From Streptomyces sp. NBC_00663 (GTDB taxonomy: Bacteria; Actinomycetota; Actinomycetes; Streptomycetales; Streptomycetaceae), in contig NZ_CP109027.1 of NCBI RefSeq assembly GCF_036226885.1, positions 5,146,001 through 5,210,000 on the forward strand: 64,000 nucleotides of DNA, in the 5' to 3' direction. The position numbers and the translations under genes were made by a program. The notes under the pieces were generated by a model. The model was given only the letters and a program-made list of their open reading frames with translations. It was not told the DNA's origin and ran no database searches. Each line of letters begins with the position of its first letter. Position 1 is the first letter of the stretch. Of the stretch, positions 40,328-48,227 are shown piece by piece.

Positions 40328-42499
40328 GTGGGCCCATCACCCCGTCCCCGTCCTCACCACGGGGGACGCGTCAAGCCTGGCGTCGTCGAGGCCTTCGTGG
40401 CCCTGGCCACGCGCGGAACCCCGGTTGCCGACGGACCGCACGGGCGGGTGTACGAACTGCCGTTGTCGCACGCGATGGCGCCCCTGGCGGGTCTCGCGGC
40501 CGGCACCCCCGTGATCGTGCGGGTCCGGCACCCCGAGACGCGGTCCACGAGCATCAGGACCTGGCCCTACGAGGCGCAGGTCGTCCGAGCGGTCCGTGCC
40601 GTGCTGTCCGGTGTGCCGGAGCGCCTTTTCGGGGCCGAGGACTTCGTCGTCCACACCGCTGTGGACGGTCTCCCGCTCTCGGAACTCTGCGGTGACGACA
40701 AGCACGTCGACTCCCCGATCGTCGACTCCCTGACCGAGCAGCTCGCCCGGCTGACCCAGGTGCGGGGCACCGCGCTGCCGTCCCTGCCGGCGGACTGGCC
40801 CGGCAACCACACGGACCGTCAGGGGTTCCTGCGCATCCGCGCCCTCATGGCGCACCGGCAGGTCGTCCAGCCCCATTGGACCGCGTTCGGTGGCCTGTTC
40901 ACCGCCCTCGGTGTCCCGGCGGACGCCATGCTGCGGCTGGCCGAGCAGGCTCCGGTCATGTCCCGGCGGCCGTACAGCGTGCTCCACACGGCCCTGAGCC
41001 GGGACAGTCTGATCATGCCCGGCGACGGCGGTCCGCCCGTCCTCGTCGACTGGGAGTCGGCGACCTACGGCGATCCGCTCTACGAACTCGCCGCCCATCT
41101 CGTGCGCATGCGCTACCCGACGGAGCAGTGGGACGAGGTGACCGAGTCGTGGGCCAAGGCGATGCGGTCGCCGCGCCCCGCGGCCGTCAACGGCCTGAGC
41201 AGGGATCTGCGGCACTACATCGCCTTCGAGCGGGCGCTGTCCGTGTACCAGACGGTGATGACGGCGGCGCGTTCCCTGCTCGACGCCGTCGGCGAGCAAC
41301 GGCTGGACGAGGCGACGGGGCGGGTGAGCCGGGCCCTGGAGGAGGGGGCGCGGTCGCTCGGCCTCGGCGGTGTTCCGGGCGAGCCCGAGCTCAGGCGGAT
41401 CCTCTTCCGGTGGCAGACGGCCAGGAACGGCGGCCACGGCCTGTCGTTCCGTATCAGCGGACGGAGTCAGGACCCGCGCTCTGCCGAGCACCCCGACTTT
41501 CCCCGCTCGGCCGTGCGCGAGGCCCTGATCGCGGAGGGCGCCGCACCCGCCGGCCGGGTCTTCAAGGGCACCGGGCACCTCAACTCGGTGGTGCGGGTTC
41601 CCGGGGTCGACTTCCCCGTCGTCGTACGGCGCAAGGTGGCCAACGTCTGCCGACGCGAGCGCGGCTTTCTGAGTGAGCACGCGGTGCTGCGGGCCATCGA
41701 GCAGTCGGGGGCCGCCGTGGCGGTGCCGAGGTTCCTGGCCCTGGGGTCCAGCTACGAGGGGGAACCTTTCGCCATCCACACCTACGAAGGGCCGCAGGAC
41801 ACGGACCAGCCGCCCAACCACCCCGTGCACGGCCTGCTGCCGCACGAGGCGGACGGGCTCGTGGCCCAACTGCACGCCCTGACCACCGTGGACTACAAGC
41901 AGCTCGACCCCGCCGCGGGCCAGGGCAACTTCTATCCCTGGCTGAGCGAACAACTGGTCCTGCTCGTCGGCGGGCTGCCGAAGGAGTCCCAGCAGCTGGC
42001 CCGGATCCTAGGTCTGCCCGATGCCGCGCGCCTCCGCGAGATCCTGAAGCGGCACCGGGTGAGCCACCGCACGCCCACCCTGCTGCACGGTGACCTGAAC
42101 CCGTGGAACCTGGTGCGCCGCCCCGGCAAGCGGGCGCTGACGATCATCGACTGGGAAATGGCCGTCGTGGGCGACCCGCTCTACGACCTCGTCCGGCACA
42201 TGCACCTCACCCCGACCCGCCCGGAGATCCGCGAGCGCATGTTCCGTCGTTGGTCGAGCCTGCTGTCCCCCGAGCACACCGTCGCCTGGGAGCGGGACTG
42301 GGACGTCTACCGCTGGATCGAGATCGTGCGCTCCGCGTACATCGACCTCGACCGCCTCGTCACCGGCGCGAGCCTGGACGCCCCCAACGTCCGCCGGGCA
42401 CTGGACTCCTACGCGATGACGCTGGCGTCGGCGACGGCGTCCCTCGGTCTCCCGGCGCGCTCGACGGCCAGTCCGCACCTGGCCCGGGCGCTCGCGTAG
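40328..42499 (+). CDS. Double-domain APH (aminoglycoside phosphotransferase-like) protein
   Basis: 723 residues with two tandem APH-kinase domains (about 20-370 and 400-715). The C-terminal domain has the full catalytic loop LLHGDLNPWNLV and the metal-binding TIIDWEMAVVGDPLYDL. The N-terminal domain keeps VLVDWESATYGDPLYELA, but its loop reads VLHTALSRDSLIM, lacking the catalytic Asp, so it is probably a pseudokinase. GTG 40328, preceded by CCGGAG, is my start. Downstream of devB on the same strand with 299 bp between. Substrate unknown; resistance should not be assumed. Confidence 0.85.
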   Translation: MGPSPRPRPHHGGRVKPGVVEAFVALATRGTPVADGPHGRVYELPLSHAMAPLAGLAAGTPVIVRVRHPETRSTSIRTWPYEAQVVRAVRAVLSGVPERLFGAEDFVVHTAVDGLPLSELCGDDKHVDSPIVDSLTEQLARLTQVRGTALPSLPADWPGNHTDRQGFLRIRALMAHRQVVQPHWTAFGGLFTALGVPADAMLRLAEQAPVMSRRPYSVLHTALSRDSLIMPGDGGPPVLVDWESATYGDPLYELAAHLVRMRYPTEQWDEVTESWAKAMRSPRPAAVNGLSRDLRHYIAFERALSVYQTVMTAARSLLDAVGEQRLDEATGRVSRALEEGARSLGLGGVPGEPELRRILFRWQTARNGGHGLSFRISGRSQDPRSAEHPDFPRSAVREALIAEGAAPAGRVFKGTGHLNSVVRVPGVDFPVVVRRKVANVCRRERGFLSEHAVLRAIEQSGAAVAVPRFLALGSSYEGEPFAIHTYEGPQDTDQPPNHPVHGLLPHEADGLVAQLHALTTVDYKQLDPAAGQGNFYPWLSEQLVLLVGGLPKESQQLARILGLPDAARLREILKRHRVSHRTPTLLHGDLNPWNLVRRPGKRALTIIDWEMAVVGDPLYDLVRHMHLTPTRPEIRERMFRRWSSLLSPEHTVAWERDWDVYRWIEIVRSAYIDLDRLVTGASLDAPNVRRALDSYAMTLASATASLGLPARSTASPHLARALA

Positions 42500-42522
42500 C
42501 CACCGCGCGACGGCCCCGCGAC

Positions 42523-42545
42523 GGCCGGCACGGCCCGTGCCGGCC
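42523..42545. terminator. GC-rich hairpin between APH gene and oxidoreductase
   Basis: GGCCGGCACGG (42523-42533) and CCGTGCCGGCC (42535-42545) form an 11-bp inverted repeat around one base, centred between convergent genes. Probable bidirectional terminator. Confidence 0.7.
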
Positions 42546-42552
42546 CGTGGGG

Positions 42553-43518
42553 TCACATCTGCAACACCACCTTCCCCACCACCCCCCGCCCCTCGATCCG
42601 CGCATGCGCCTCCCCGGCCCGGTCCACCGGGAACACCTCCCCGACCACGGCCCGCAACCGCCCCGCCGCGGCCTCCTCCAACGCCCGTGCCATGAGCCGC
42701 CGTACCTCGGCCGGCCCGAACTGCACGTCGCCGATGCCGAACACCTTGATGCCCCGCCGCCCGGCCTCAGCGCTGTCGACGCTCGCGAAGCCGCCGGTCG
42801 GCGCGCCGTGGGCGGAGAAGCGGCCGGTGTCCGCCGTCAAGGCGAGGGCCGCCGCCCCCAGTTGGCCGCCCACGCCGTCCAGGACCACGTCCGCCCCGTC
42901 TCCGCCTAGCGCCTCGCGAGCCCGTTCCGGCCAGTCGGCTCCCGCGATGTCCACGGCGGCCGTAGCCCCCAATTCCCTTACCAGCGCCAGCTTTTCCGCA
43001 CCCCGGGCCAGGGCCGTCACCCGAGCGCCCCGGGCCCGCGCCAGCTGGACCAGCAGCGTGCCCATCCCGCCCGACGCGCCCAGGACGAGGACCCGGTCGT
43101 CGGCGCTGACGGCCGTCAGCTCCAGCAGGCCCGTCGCCGTCACGCCGTCGTGGACCAGGGCCGCCGCCGTGAGGAGGTCCAGGCCGGCCGGGACCTCCGT
43201 GAGAGACGGGACCGGTGCCGTGGCCTTCGACGCGTAGCTGCCGGTGACGAGGGAGACGACCCGGCGGCCCCGCCAGGCCCCGTCCACGTCCGGACCCACG
43301 GCGGCGACGACTCCGGACACGCCGCCGCCGGGGACGTACGGCGGTGTCGTCGGGAAGTACTCACGGCCCCAGCCCGCCCGTAGCTGCGTCTCCAGGAAGA
43401 TCGTGTCGGCGTACGCGACCTCGATCAGCACCTCGCCCGGGCCGGGGGCCGGGTCCGGGAGGTCCACCGGGACCAGCGTCTCCGTGCCGCCGAACCCCTG
43501 CACCTGTGCCGCTCGCAT
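42553..43518 (-). CDS. NADPH:quinone-reductase-like oxidoreductase (MDR family)
   Basis: 321-residue zinc-free medium-chain dehydrogenase. The GroES-like N-terminal domain (PDPAPGPGEVLIEVAYAD, YVPGGGVSGVVAAVGPDVD) is followed by a Rossmann domain with LVLGASGGMGTLLVQLAR near residue 145. The Cys/His/Glu zinc ligands of alcohol dehydrogenases are absent, as in quinone reductases. Divergent from a TetR gene 130 bp away, which probably represses it. Confidence 0.9.
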   Translation of the reverse strand: MRAAQVQGFGGTETLVPVDLPDPAPGPGEVLIEVAYADTIFLETQLRAGWGREYFPTTPPYVPGGGVSGVVAAVGPDVDGAWRGRRVVSLVTGSYASKATAPVPSLTEVPAGLDLLTAAALVHDGVTATGLLELTAVSADDRVLVLGASGGMGTLLVQLARARGARVTALARGAEKLALVRELGATAAVDIAGADWPERAREALGGDGADVVLDGVGGQLGAAALALTADTGRFSAHGAPTGGFASVDSAEAGRRGIKVFGIGDVQFGPAEVRRLMARALEEAAAGRLRAVVGEVFPVDRAGEAHARIEGRGVVGKVVLQM

Positions 43519-43647
43519 GAGCTGCCTCCGTCGTTCGTCGTCGATGTGTCCGTGCGGGCAGTCTTCGACCTCGACCGGACTTGAGGTCAAGGGCGCCGGG
43601 CAGGGGCGTTGACGGGCTTCTGCCGCGGCGCCCTTACGCTCGACCCC

Positions 43648-44256
43648 ATGGACGAGATCGGGCTGCGCGAACGCAAGAAACAGCGGATGTACGAGACGGT
43701 CTCCGAGATCGCGATCCGTCTCTTCCTGGAGAAGGGCTACGACGCTGTTCCGGTGACGGAGATCGCCGCCGCGGCCGAGATCTCCAAGCCGACCCTCTTC
43801 CGCTACTTCCCGGCGAAGGAGGATCTCGTCTTCCATCGCATCGCCGACCACGAGGACGAGGCCGCGCGGGTGGTACGGGAGGGGCGGGGGGCGCCGCTGG
43901 AGTCGTTGCGGCGGAACTTCCTGGAGGGGGTCGAGCAGGCCGATCCCATCACCGGGGTCAACGATCACCCCGCCGTCCGTGCGTTCTACGAGCTCCTCTA
44001 CGGCACGCCCGCGCTCGTCGCCCGTATGTACGCCCACCTGGAGCGTTCCGAGGAGGCCCTCGCCGCGGCCCTCGGCGGTGACCTCGACGCGCGGCTGGCC
44101 GCCGGGCAGATCATCGCCGTACGCCGCGTCCTCGCTCAGGAGAACTGGCGGCGGATCGGGGCGGGGCAGGCCGCCGACGAGGTGCGGGCGGCGGCGCTCG
44201 GGGACGCCGAGCGGGCCTTCGATCTGCTGGAGGCGGCGCTGCCGCGGTACTCCTAG
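43648..44256 (+). CDS. TetR-family regulator
   Basis: 202 residues. The N-terminal helix-turn-helix is AIRLFLEKGYDAVPVTEIAA then AEISKPTLFRYFPAKEDLVF. The C-terminal ligand domain is variable. ATG 43648 with TACGCT 8 nt upstream suggests a leaderless transcript. Divergent from the oxidoreductase gene, its likely target. Confidence 0.9.
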   Translation: MDEIGLRERKKQRMYETVSEIAIRLFLEKGYDAVPVTEIAAAAEISKPTLFRYFPAKEDLVFHRIADHEDEAARVVREGRGAPLESLRRNFLEGVEQADPITGVNDHPAVRAFYELLYGTPALVARMYAHLERSEEALAAALGGDLDARLAAGQIIAVRRVLAQENWRRIGAGQAADEVRAAALGDAERAFDLLEAALPRYS

Positions 44257-44296
44257 CCCAGCGACGGTGGGCAGCGGATGATGCTCGGTAAAAAAT

Positions 44297-44325
44297 TTAA
44301 CTCGGTAACGAAATGCCGGTAGGCT
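44297..44325 (+). promoter_or_regulatory. Probable promoter of the HelD-like gene (leaderless)
   Basis: TTAACT (44297-44302), a 17-bp spacer, then TAGGCT (44320-44325), 7 nt before the ATG, so transcription likely begins at the start codon. CGGTA occurs three times in the preceding 40 bp inside an unusually AT-rich patch, a possible activator or repressor site. Confidence 0.65.
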
Positions 44326-44332
44326 CGTTCCC

Positions 44333-46375
44333 ATGACCTCACCCCACCCGGCCGCCCTCCCCGCTCTCCCCTCCCTTCACCTCGAACGCGCCCACCACGA
44401 CGCCTGCCGCGCCGCCCTCGCCGCCATGGTGGACGGCGCCCAGGAGCAGGTCGTCGTCGGTGAGAACGTCTCCGCCTCCGGGGCCGACGCCGAAGTCCTC
44501 GGGTACCAGCTGCGCAGCAAGGCCAAGGAGATGCGGGAGCTGCCCGAAGGGCCGTTGTTCTTCGGCCGGCTGGACTTCGACGGCGGTGAGCACGCCGGGC
44601 AGGCCTACCACGTCGGCCGGCTCCGGATCAGCGAGCACCCCGCCGCCCCGCCCCTCGTCGTCGACTGGCGCGCCCCCGTCTCCCGCGCCTTCTACCAGGC
44701 GAGCGCCCACGACCCGCAGGGCGTCGCCGTGCGGCGGCGGTTCGGGTGGGCGCCGGGGAGCAAGGGGGAGTCGCGGGACCTGACCGGTCACGAGGACGAG
44801 CACCTGAGCCGGGGAGAGGACCGCGCCAGCGACATCCTCGTCCGCGAGATCGAGCGCCCCCGCGTCGGCCCCATGCGCGACATCGCCGCGACCATCCAGC
44901 CCGAGCAGGACGATCTCGTACGAGGTGATCTCGCCGTCTCCGTGTGTGTGCAGGGCGCTCCGGGGACGGGGAAGACCGCCGTCGGGCTGCACCGGGCCGC
45001 CTACCTCCTCTACACCCACCCGCAGCGCATCCGGCGCGGCGGCATGCTGATCCTCGGGCCCAACCGCACCTTCCTCTCCTATATCGCGGAGGTGCTGCCC
45101 GCCCTCGGCGAGACCGGCGTACGGCAGGCCACGCTGCCCGAGGAGATCGGCCGGCACCCGGTCACCGGCCACGACGACGCGCGCGCCGCCGCGCTGAAGC
45201 ACGACCCGCGGATGGCCGAGGTGCTGCGGCGGGCGCTGTACGCGCGCGTGTCGGCGGCGAGGGCCGAGGAGATCGCGATTCCCGAAGGGGCGTACCGGTG
45301 GCGGGTGCCGGCCGGCGAGTTCGCGCGGATCGTGGCCGAGGTGCGGGCCGAGGAACCGCCGTACGCCGTCGGGCGCGAGCGGGTGCGGACACGGGCGGTC
45401 GGCCACCTCCGGGCGCTGGCCGAGCGGCGGGCCGGGCCGCCGCCGTACGCGTGGGTGCGCAAGATGTCGACGGCGGTCAGGCCGTACGTCGACGCCGTCT
45501 GGCCGCGGGTGCGGGCGGAGGAGGTCGTCGCCGAACTGCTGGGGACGGAAGGGGCGTTGGCCGTGGCCGCCGAGGGTCTGCTGGACGCCGACGAGCAGCG
45601 GGCGCTGCTCTGGGCCAAGCCGCCGCGGTCGTGGAAGTCGGCCCGCTGGTCGGCCGCCGACCTCGTGCTCCTCGACGAGGTCGGCGGGCTGATCGAGCAT
45701 CCGGAGGGGTACGGCCATGTCGTCGTCGACGAGGCGCAGGACCTCTCCCCGATGGAGTGCCGGGCCATCGCCCGGCGGGCCGCGTTCGGCTCGTTGACCG
45801 TGCTGGGGGATCTGGCGCAGGGAACCACGCCGTGGGCGGCCCGCAGCTGGGGCGCGCTGCTCGCCCACCTCGGCCGGCCCGACGCCGCCGTCGTGCCGCT
45901 GACCACCGGGTTCCGGGTGCCGGAGGCGGTCGTAGGGCTCGCCAACCGGCTGCTGCGGCACCTGGACGTCGACGTGCCGGAGGCGCGATCCCTGCGCGGG
46001 GACGGGGAGTTGAGGATCCGGGAGGCGGGGGACGACCTCACCGGCGCGACGGTCGCCGCCGTGCGCGACGCCCTGGCCCGGGAGGGTTCGGTGGGCGTGA
46101 TCACGGCCGACGCGGACGTGCCCCGGGTGCGGGCGGCCCTCGACGCGGCCCAAATCCCGGCGGCCGGCCCCGACGACCTGGGCGCCCGCCTGACCCTGGT
46201 CCCGGCCTCGCTGGTCAAGGGGCTCGAGTACGACCATGTCGTGGCCGTCGAGCCCGCGGCGATCGCGGAGGCGGAGGAACGGGGGCTGCACCGGCTGTAC
46301 GTGGTGCTCACGCGGGCGGTGACGGGGCTGGAGGTGGTGCATGGACGGCCGTTGCCGTTCCAGCCACTCCCGTAA
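44333..46375 (+). CDS. UvrD/HelD-like superfamily 1 ATPase
   Basis: 680 residues, SF1 helicase-like. Walker A is CVQGAPGTGKTAVGLHR near residue 205, Walker B is GHVVVDEAQDLSPME near 465, motif III is LTVLGDLAQGT, and the late motifs include LVKGLEYDHVVAVEP and RLYVVLTRAV. Of its relatives it resembles HelD, an ATPase that recycles RNA polymerase and in actinobacteria can affect rifampicin sensitivity, but it lacks the long N-terminal coiled coil of classical HelD. I therefore give no symbol. Followed by the XRE regulator. Confidence 0.82.
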   Translation: MTSPHPAALPALPSLHLERAHHDACRAALAAMVDGAQEQVVVGENVSASGADAEVLGYQLRSKAKEMRELPEGPLFFGRLDFDGGEHAGQAYHVGRLRISEHPAAPPLVVDWRAPVSRAFYQASAHDPQGVAVRRRFGWAPGSKGESRDLTGHEDEHLSRGEDRASDILVREIERPRVGPMRDIAATIQPEQDDLVRGDLAVSVCVQGAPGTGKTAVGLHRAAYLLYTHPQRIRRGGMLILGPNRTFLSYIAEVLPALGETGVRQATLPEEIGRHPVTGHDDARAAALKHDPRMAEVLRRALYARVSAARAEEIAIPEGAYRWRVPAGEFARIVAEVRAEEPPYAVGRERVRTRAVGHLRALAERRAGPPPYAWVRKMSTAVRPYVDAVWPRVRAEEVVAELLGTEGALAVAAEGLLDADEQRALLWAKPPRSWKSARWSAADLVLLDEVGGLIEHPEGYGHVVVDEAQDLSPMECRAIARRAAFGSLTVLGDLAQGTTPWAARSWGALLAHLGRPDAAVVPLTTGFRVPEAVVGLANRLLRHLDVDVPEARSLRGDGELRIREAGDDLTGATVAAVRDALAREGSVGVITADADVPRVRAALDAAQIPAAGPDDLGARLTLVPASLVKGLEYDHVVAVEPAAIAEAEERGLHRLYVVLTRAVTGLEVVHGRPLPFQPLP

Positions 46376-46391
46376 GTGGCGTGGCACACTT

Positions 46392-46411
46392 TTGCAAGCG
46401 GGTGCTTGCAA
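46392..46411. promoter_or_regulatory. TTGCAAGC palindrome upstream of the XRE gene
   Basis: TTGCAAGC-GGGT-GCTTGCAA is a perfect 8-bp-arm palindrome, 31 bp before the ATG of the XRE-type regulator and 17 bp after the upstream stop. It is likely the operator for autoregulation. Its TTGCAA halves resemble a Nur box, but the spacing is 8 instead of 5. Confidence 0.8.
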
Positions 46412-46441
46412 CAGTTAGCGGTCGTGCGGCACAGTGGAGGC

Positions 46442-46921
46442 ATGGCATCGCTGAACGTCGGCAATCTCGGTGAGTATCTGCGCGAGCAGCGGCGCAACGC
46501 GCAGCTGTCGCTCAGGCAGCTCGCCGACGCCGCCGGGGTGTCCAATCCGTATCTGAGCCAGATCGAGCGCGGGCTGCGCAAGCCGAGCGCGGAGGTCCTC
46601 CAGCAGGTCGCCAAGGCGCTGCGGATCTCCGCCGAGACGCTGTACGTCCGGGCCGGGATCCTCGACGCGGAGCGGGACCGGGACGAGGTGGAGACACGTG
46701 CCGTCCTCCTCGCCGACCCCACGTTGAGCGGGCAGCAGAAGCAGGTGCTGCTCCAGATCTACGAGTCCTTCCGCAAGGAGAACGGATTCGGGACCGACGC
46801 CGACACCGAGGCCGTCGAAGCCGACGGCACCACCGGCATACAGGACCGCGGCGACGACGCCGCGCCTGGCACCCGCACAGCCGACGGCGGCGACGCCGAT
46901 CCGCAGCAGACGGCCAGTTGA
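46442..46921 (+). CDS. XRE-family helix-turn-helix regulator
   Basis: 159 residues. The N-terminal Cro/C1-type DNA-binding domain (about 9-63) is LGEYLREQRRNAQLSLRQLA then GVSNPYLSQIERGLRKPSAE. A linker and an acidic Asp/Gly-rich tail follow. The same gene order (XRE regulator, HbhA-like gene, DUF2516 gene) occurs in Mycobacterium tuberculosis around Rv0474-Rv0476. CAGTGGAGG precedes ATG 46442. Confidence 0.9.
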   Translation: MASLNVGNLGEYLREQRRNAQLSLRQLADAAGVSNPYLSQIERGLRKPSAEVLQQVAKALRISAETLYVRAGILDAERDRDEVETRAVLLADPTLSGQQKQVLLQIYESFRKENGFGTDADTEAVEADGTTGIQDRGDDAAPGTRTADGGDADPQQTAS

Positions 46922-47019
46922 GGCGGACGCACACCGATGCGGACGCACGACCGACACAGAGGCCACTGACCGCGGAACCCAAAACCCTCATCTGCAAGCG
47001 ACCCGGGAGAACCATCACC

Positions 47020-47682
47020 ATGGCCATCACCGACGACCTCCGCAAGACCCTCAGCGACCCCACCCCCCTCTACTTCGCCGCCGGCACCGCCGACCTGGCC
47101 CTCCAGCAGGCGAAGAAGGTCCCCGGCATCGTCGAGCAGCTGCGCGCCGAGGCCCCGGCCAAGATCGAGGCCGTCCGCGGTACCGACCCCAAGGCCGTCC
47201 AGGAGAAGGCCGCCGCCCGCGCCAAGGAGGCCGGTGCCAAGGCCAAGGAGGCGCAGGAGTCCCTCCAGGCCAAGGTCGGCGAGTTCATCGCGAGCCTCGA
47301 CGGCGACATCAAGAAGCTCGGCAGCACCCTCGACGCCGATCTGAAGAAGTTCGGCGAGAGCGCCCAGGACTTCGCCCTGCGCGGCGTCGGCGTCGCCGCC
47401 GAGTACGCCGTGAAGGCGCGGGAGACCTACGAGAAGGTCGCCGAGCACGGCGAGCAGGCCGTGAAGACCTGGCGTGGCGAGGCCGCCGAGGAGATCGAGG
47501 AGCTGGCCATCGCCGTCGAGCCGAACGCCGAGCCCGTCGAGGTCAAGGCGGAGCCCAAGCCGGCCGCCGCCGCTCCGGCTCCCGCGCCCGCTGCCGCTTC
47601 GGCGCCGGCGAAGAAGACGGCCGCCAAGAAGGCTCCGGCGAAGAAGACCACCGCCAAGAAGACGACGCCGCCCGCGAAGTGA
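47020..47682 (+). CDS. HbhA-like protein with Lys/Ala/Pro-rich tail
   Basis: 220 residues. A helical coiled-coil-forming body (about 1-165; many Ala, Lys, Glu) and a C-terminal tail of AKKTAAKKAPAKKTTAKK type match the mycobacterial heparin-binding hemagglutinin layout. HbhA binds sulfated glycans or other acidic polymers through this tail. In Streptomyces the partner could be DNA, teichoic acid or membrane. No signal peptide. GGGAGAACC precedes ATG 47020. A strong hairpin follows the stop. Confidence 0.82.
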   Translation: MAITDDLRKTLSDPTPLYFAAGTADLALQQAKKVPGIVEQLRAEAPAKIEAVRGTDPKAVQEKAAARAKEAGAKAKEAQESLQAKVGEFIASLDGDIKKLGSTLDADLKKFGESAQDFALRGVGVAAEYAVKARETYEKVAEHGEQAVKTWRGEAAEEIEELAIAVEPNAEPVEVKAEPKPAAAAPAPAPAAASAPAKKTAAKKAPAKKTTAKKTTPPAK

Positions 47683-47696
47683 CGACGGGCGCAGCT

Positions 47697-47739
47697 GTAC
47701 AACGGGCCGGGCACCTCGGGGGTGTCCGGCCCGTTGTAC
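47697..47739. terminator. Intrinsic terminator after the HbhA-like gene
   Basis: A 19-bp stem (GTACAACGGGCCGGGCACC with its near-perfect complement, one G-T pair) and a 5-nt loop, 14 bp after the stop. It separates the HbhA-like gene from the DUF2516 gene, so the latter probably has its own promoter or depends on read-through. Confidence 0.85.
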
Positions 47740-47774
47740 GGGTACGGTGACCGCGTAATGACGAGCCGAGTCAG

Positions 47775-48125
47775 GTGGTGGACGTTGTGCTGATGCAGGG
47801 TTTCGCGGGATTGATGTGGCTGCTCTACCTCGCGATGCTGGCCTTCGCGGTGGTGGCCTTCGTGATGGCCGCCCTCTTCCGTGAGGACGCGTACCGCGCG
47901 GCCGACAAGCAGGGCAAGGGCTTCTGGCTGATCATCCTCGGCATCGCGGTGGCCGTGAACCTCCTGGTCCCGATGCTCTTCCTCCAGCTCGCCGGCCTGG
48001 TCGCGTCCATCGTCTTCTTCGTGGACGTCCGCCCGGCGCTGCGCCAGGTGTCCGGCGGGCGGGGCCGCAGGGGCGGCGGTTCGAGCAGCGACGGCCCGTA
48101 CGGCCCGTGGAACGGCGGCCGGTAA
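47775..48125 (+). CDS. DUF2516 membrane protein
   Basis: 116 residues if started at GTG 47775; ATG 47793 (MQGFAGLMWLLYLAMLAFAV) is also reasonable. Three membrane helices (about residues 10-35, 48-68 and 68-88) and a Gly/Arg-rich tail (GGRGRRGGGSSSDGPYGP). A homologue follows the HbhA gene in mycobacteria. Function unknown. Confidence 0.82.
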   Translation: MVDVVLMQGFAGLMWLLYLAMLAFAVVAFVMAALFREDAYRAADKQGKGFWLIILGIAVAVNLLVPMLFLQLAGLVASIVFFVDVRPALRQVSGGRGRRGGGSSSDGPYGPWNGGR

Positions 48126-48127
48126 AG

Positions 48128-48205
48128 GCTTTTCAGGGCGCGGGGCTGTTCCGATGCACGGCTCCGCGCGGGCGCGGCCAGCCACAACGGACGCGCACCC
48201 GGCAC
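48128..48205. repeat. Dispersed Streptomyces repeat, family B
   Basis: TTTCAGGGCGCGGGGCTG followed by GGCCAGCCACAACGGACGCG is the pattern of a common Streptomyces intergenic element. A related fragment (CGGCGCGGCCCCGACCCACA, then ACGGGCCCGCACCGG) lies near 51891-51920. It sits between convergent genes, where it likely terminates transcription. Confidence 0.6.
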
Positions 48206-48227
48206 ACCACAGGATCCAAAACGGCGC

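Noticed and set aside
40254..40514. Frameshifted true start of the APH gene
   Set aside because: The APH frame itself has a good GTG with CCGGAG at 40328 and a normal N-terminus; the other frame loses codon bias after about 20 residues. Kept only as a low-interest finding.
44257..44332. Rifampicin-associated element upstream of the HelD-like gene
   Set aside because: I could not find the GC-rich inverted repeat expected of such an element; the region is AT-rich with CGGTA repeats.
44339..46411. Long minus-strand frame opposite the HelD-like ATPase
   Set aside because: Arg/Pro/Gly-rich antisense shadow without domains.
46392..46411. Possible Nur box (TTGCAA halves) before the XRE gene
   Set aside because: As I recall, the Nur box has TTGCAA halves separated by 5 nt; here the separation is 8 nt, and perfect symmetry extends further, so an XRE operator is more likely.
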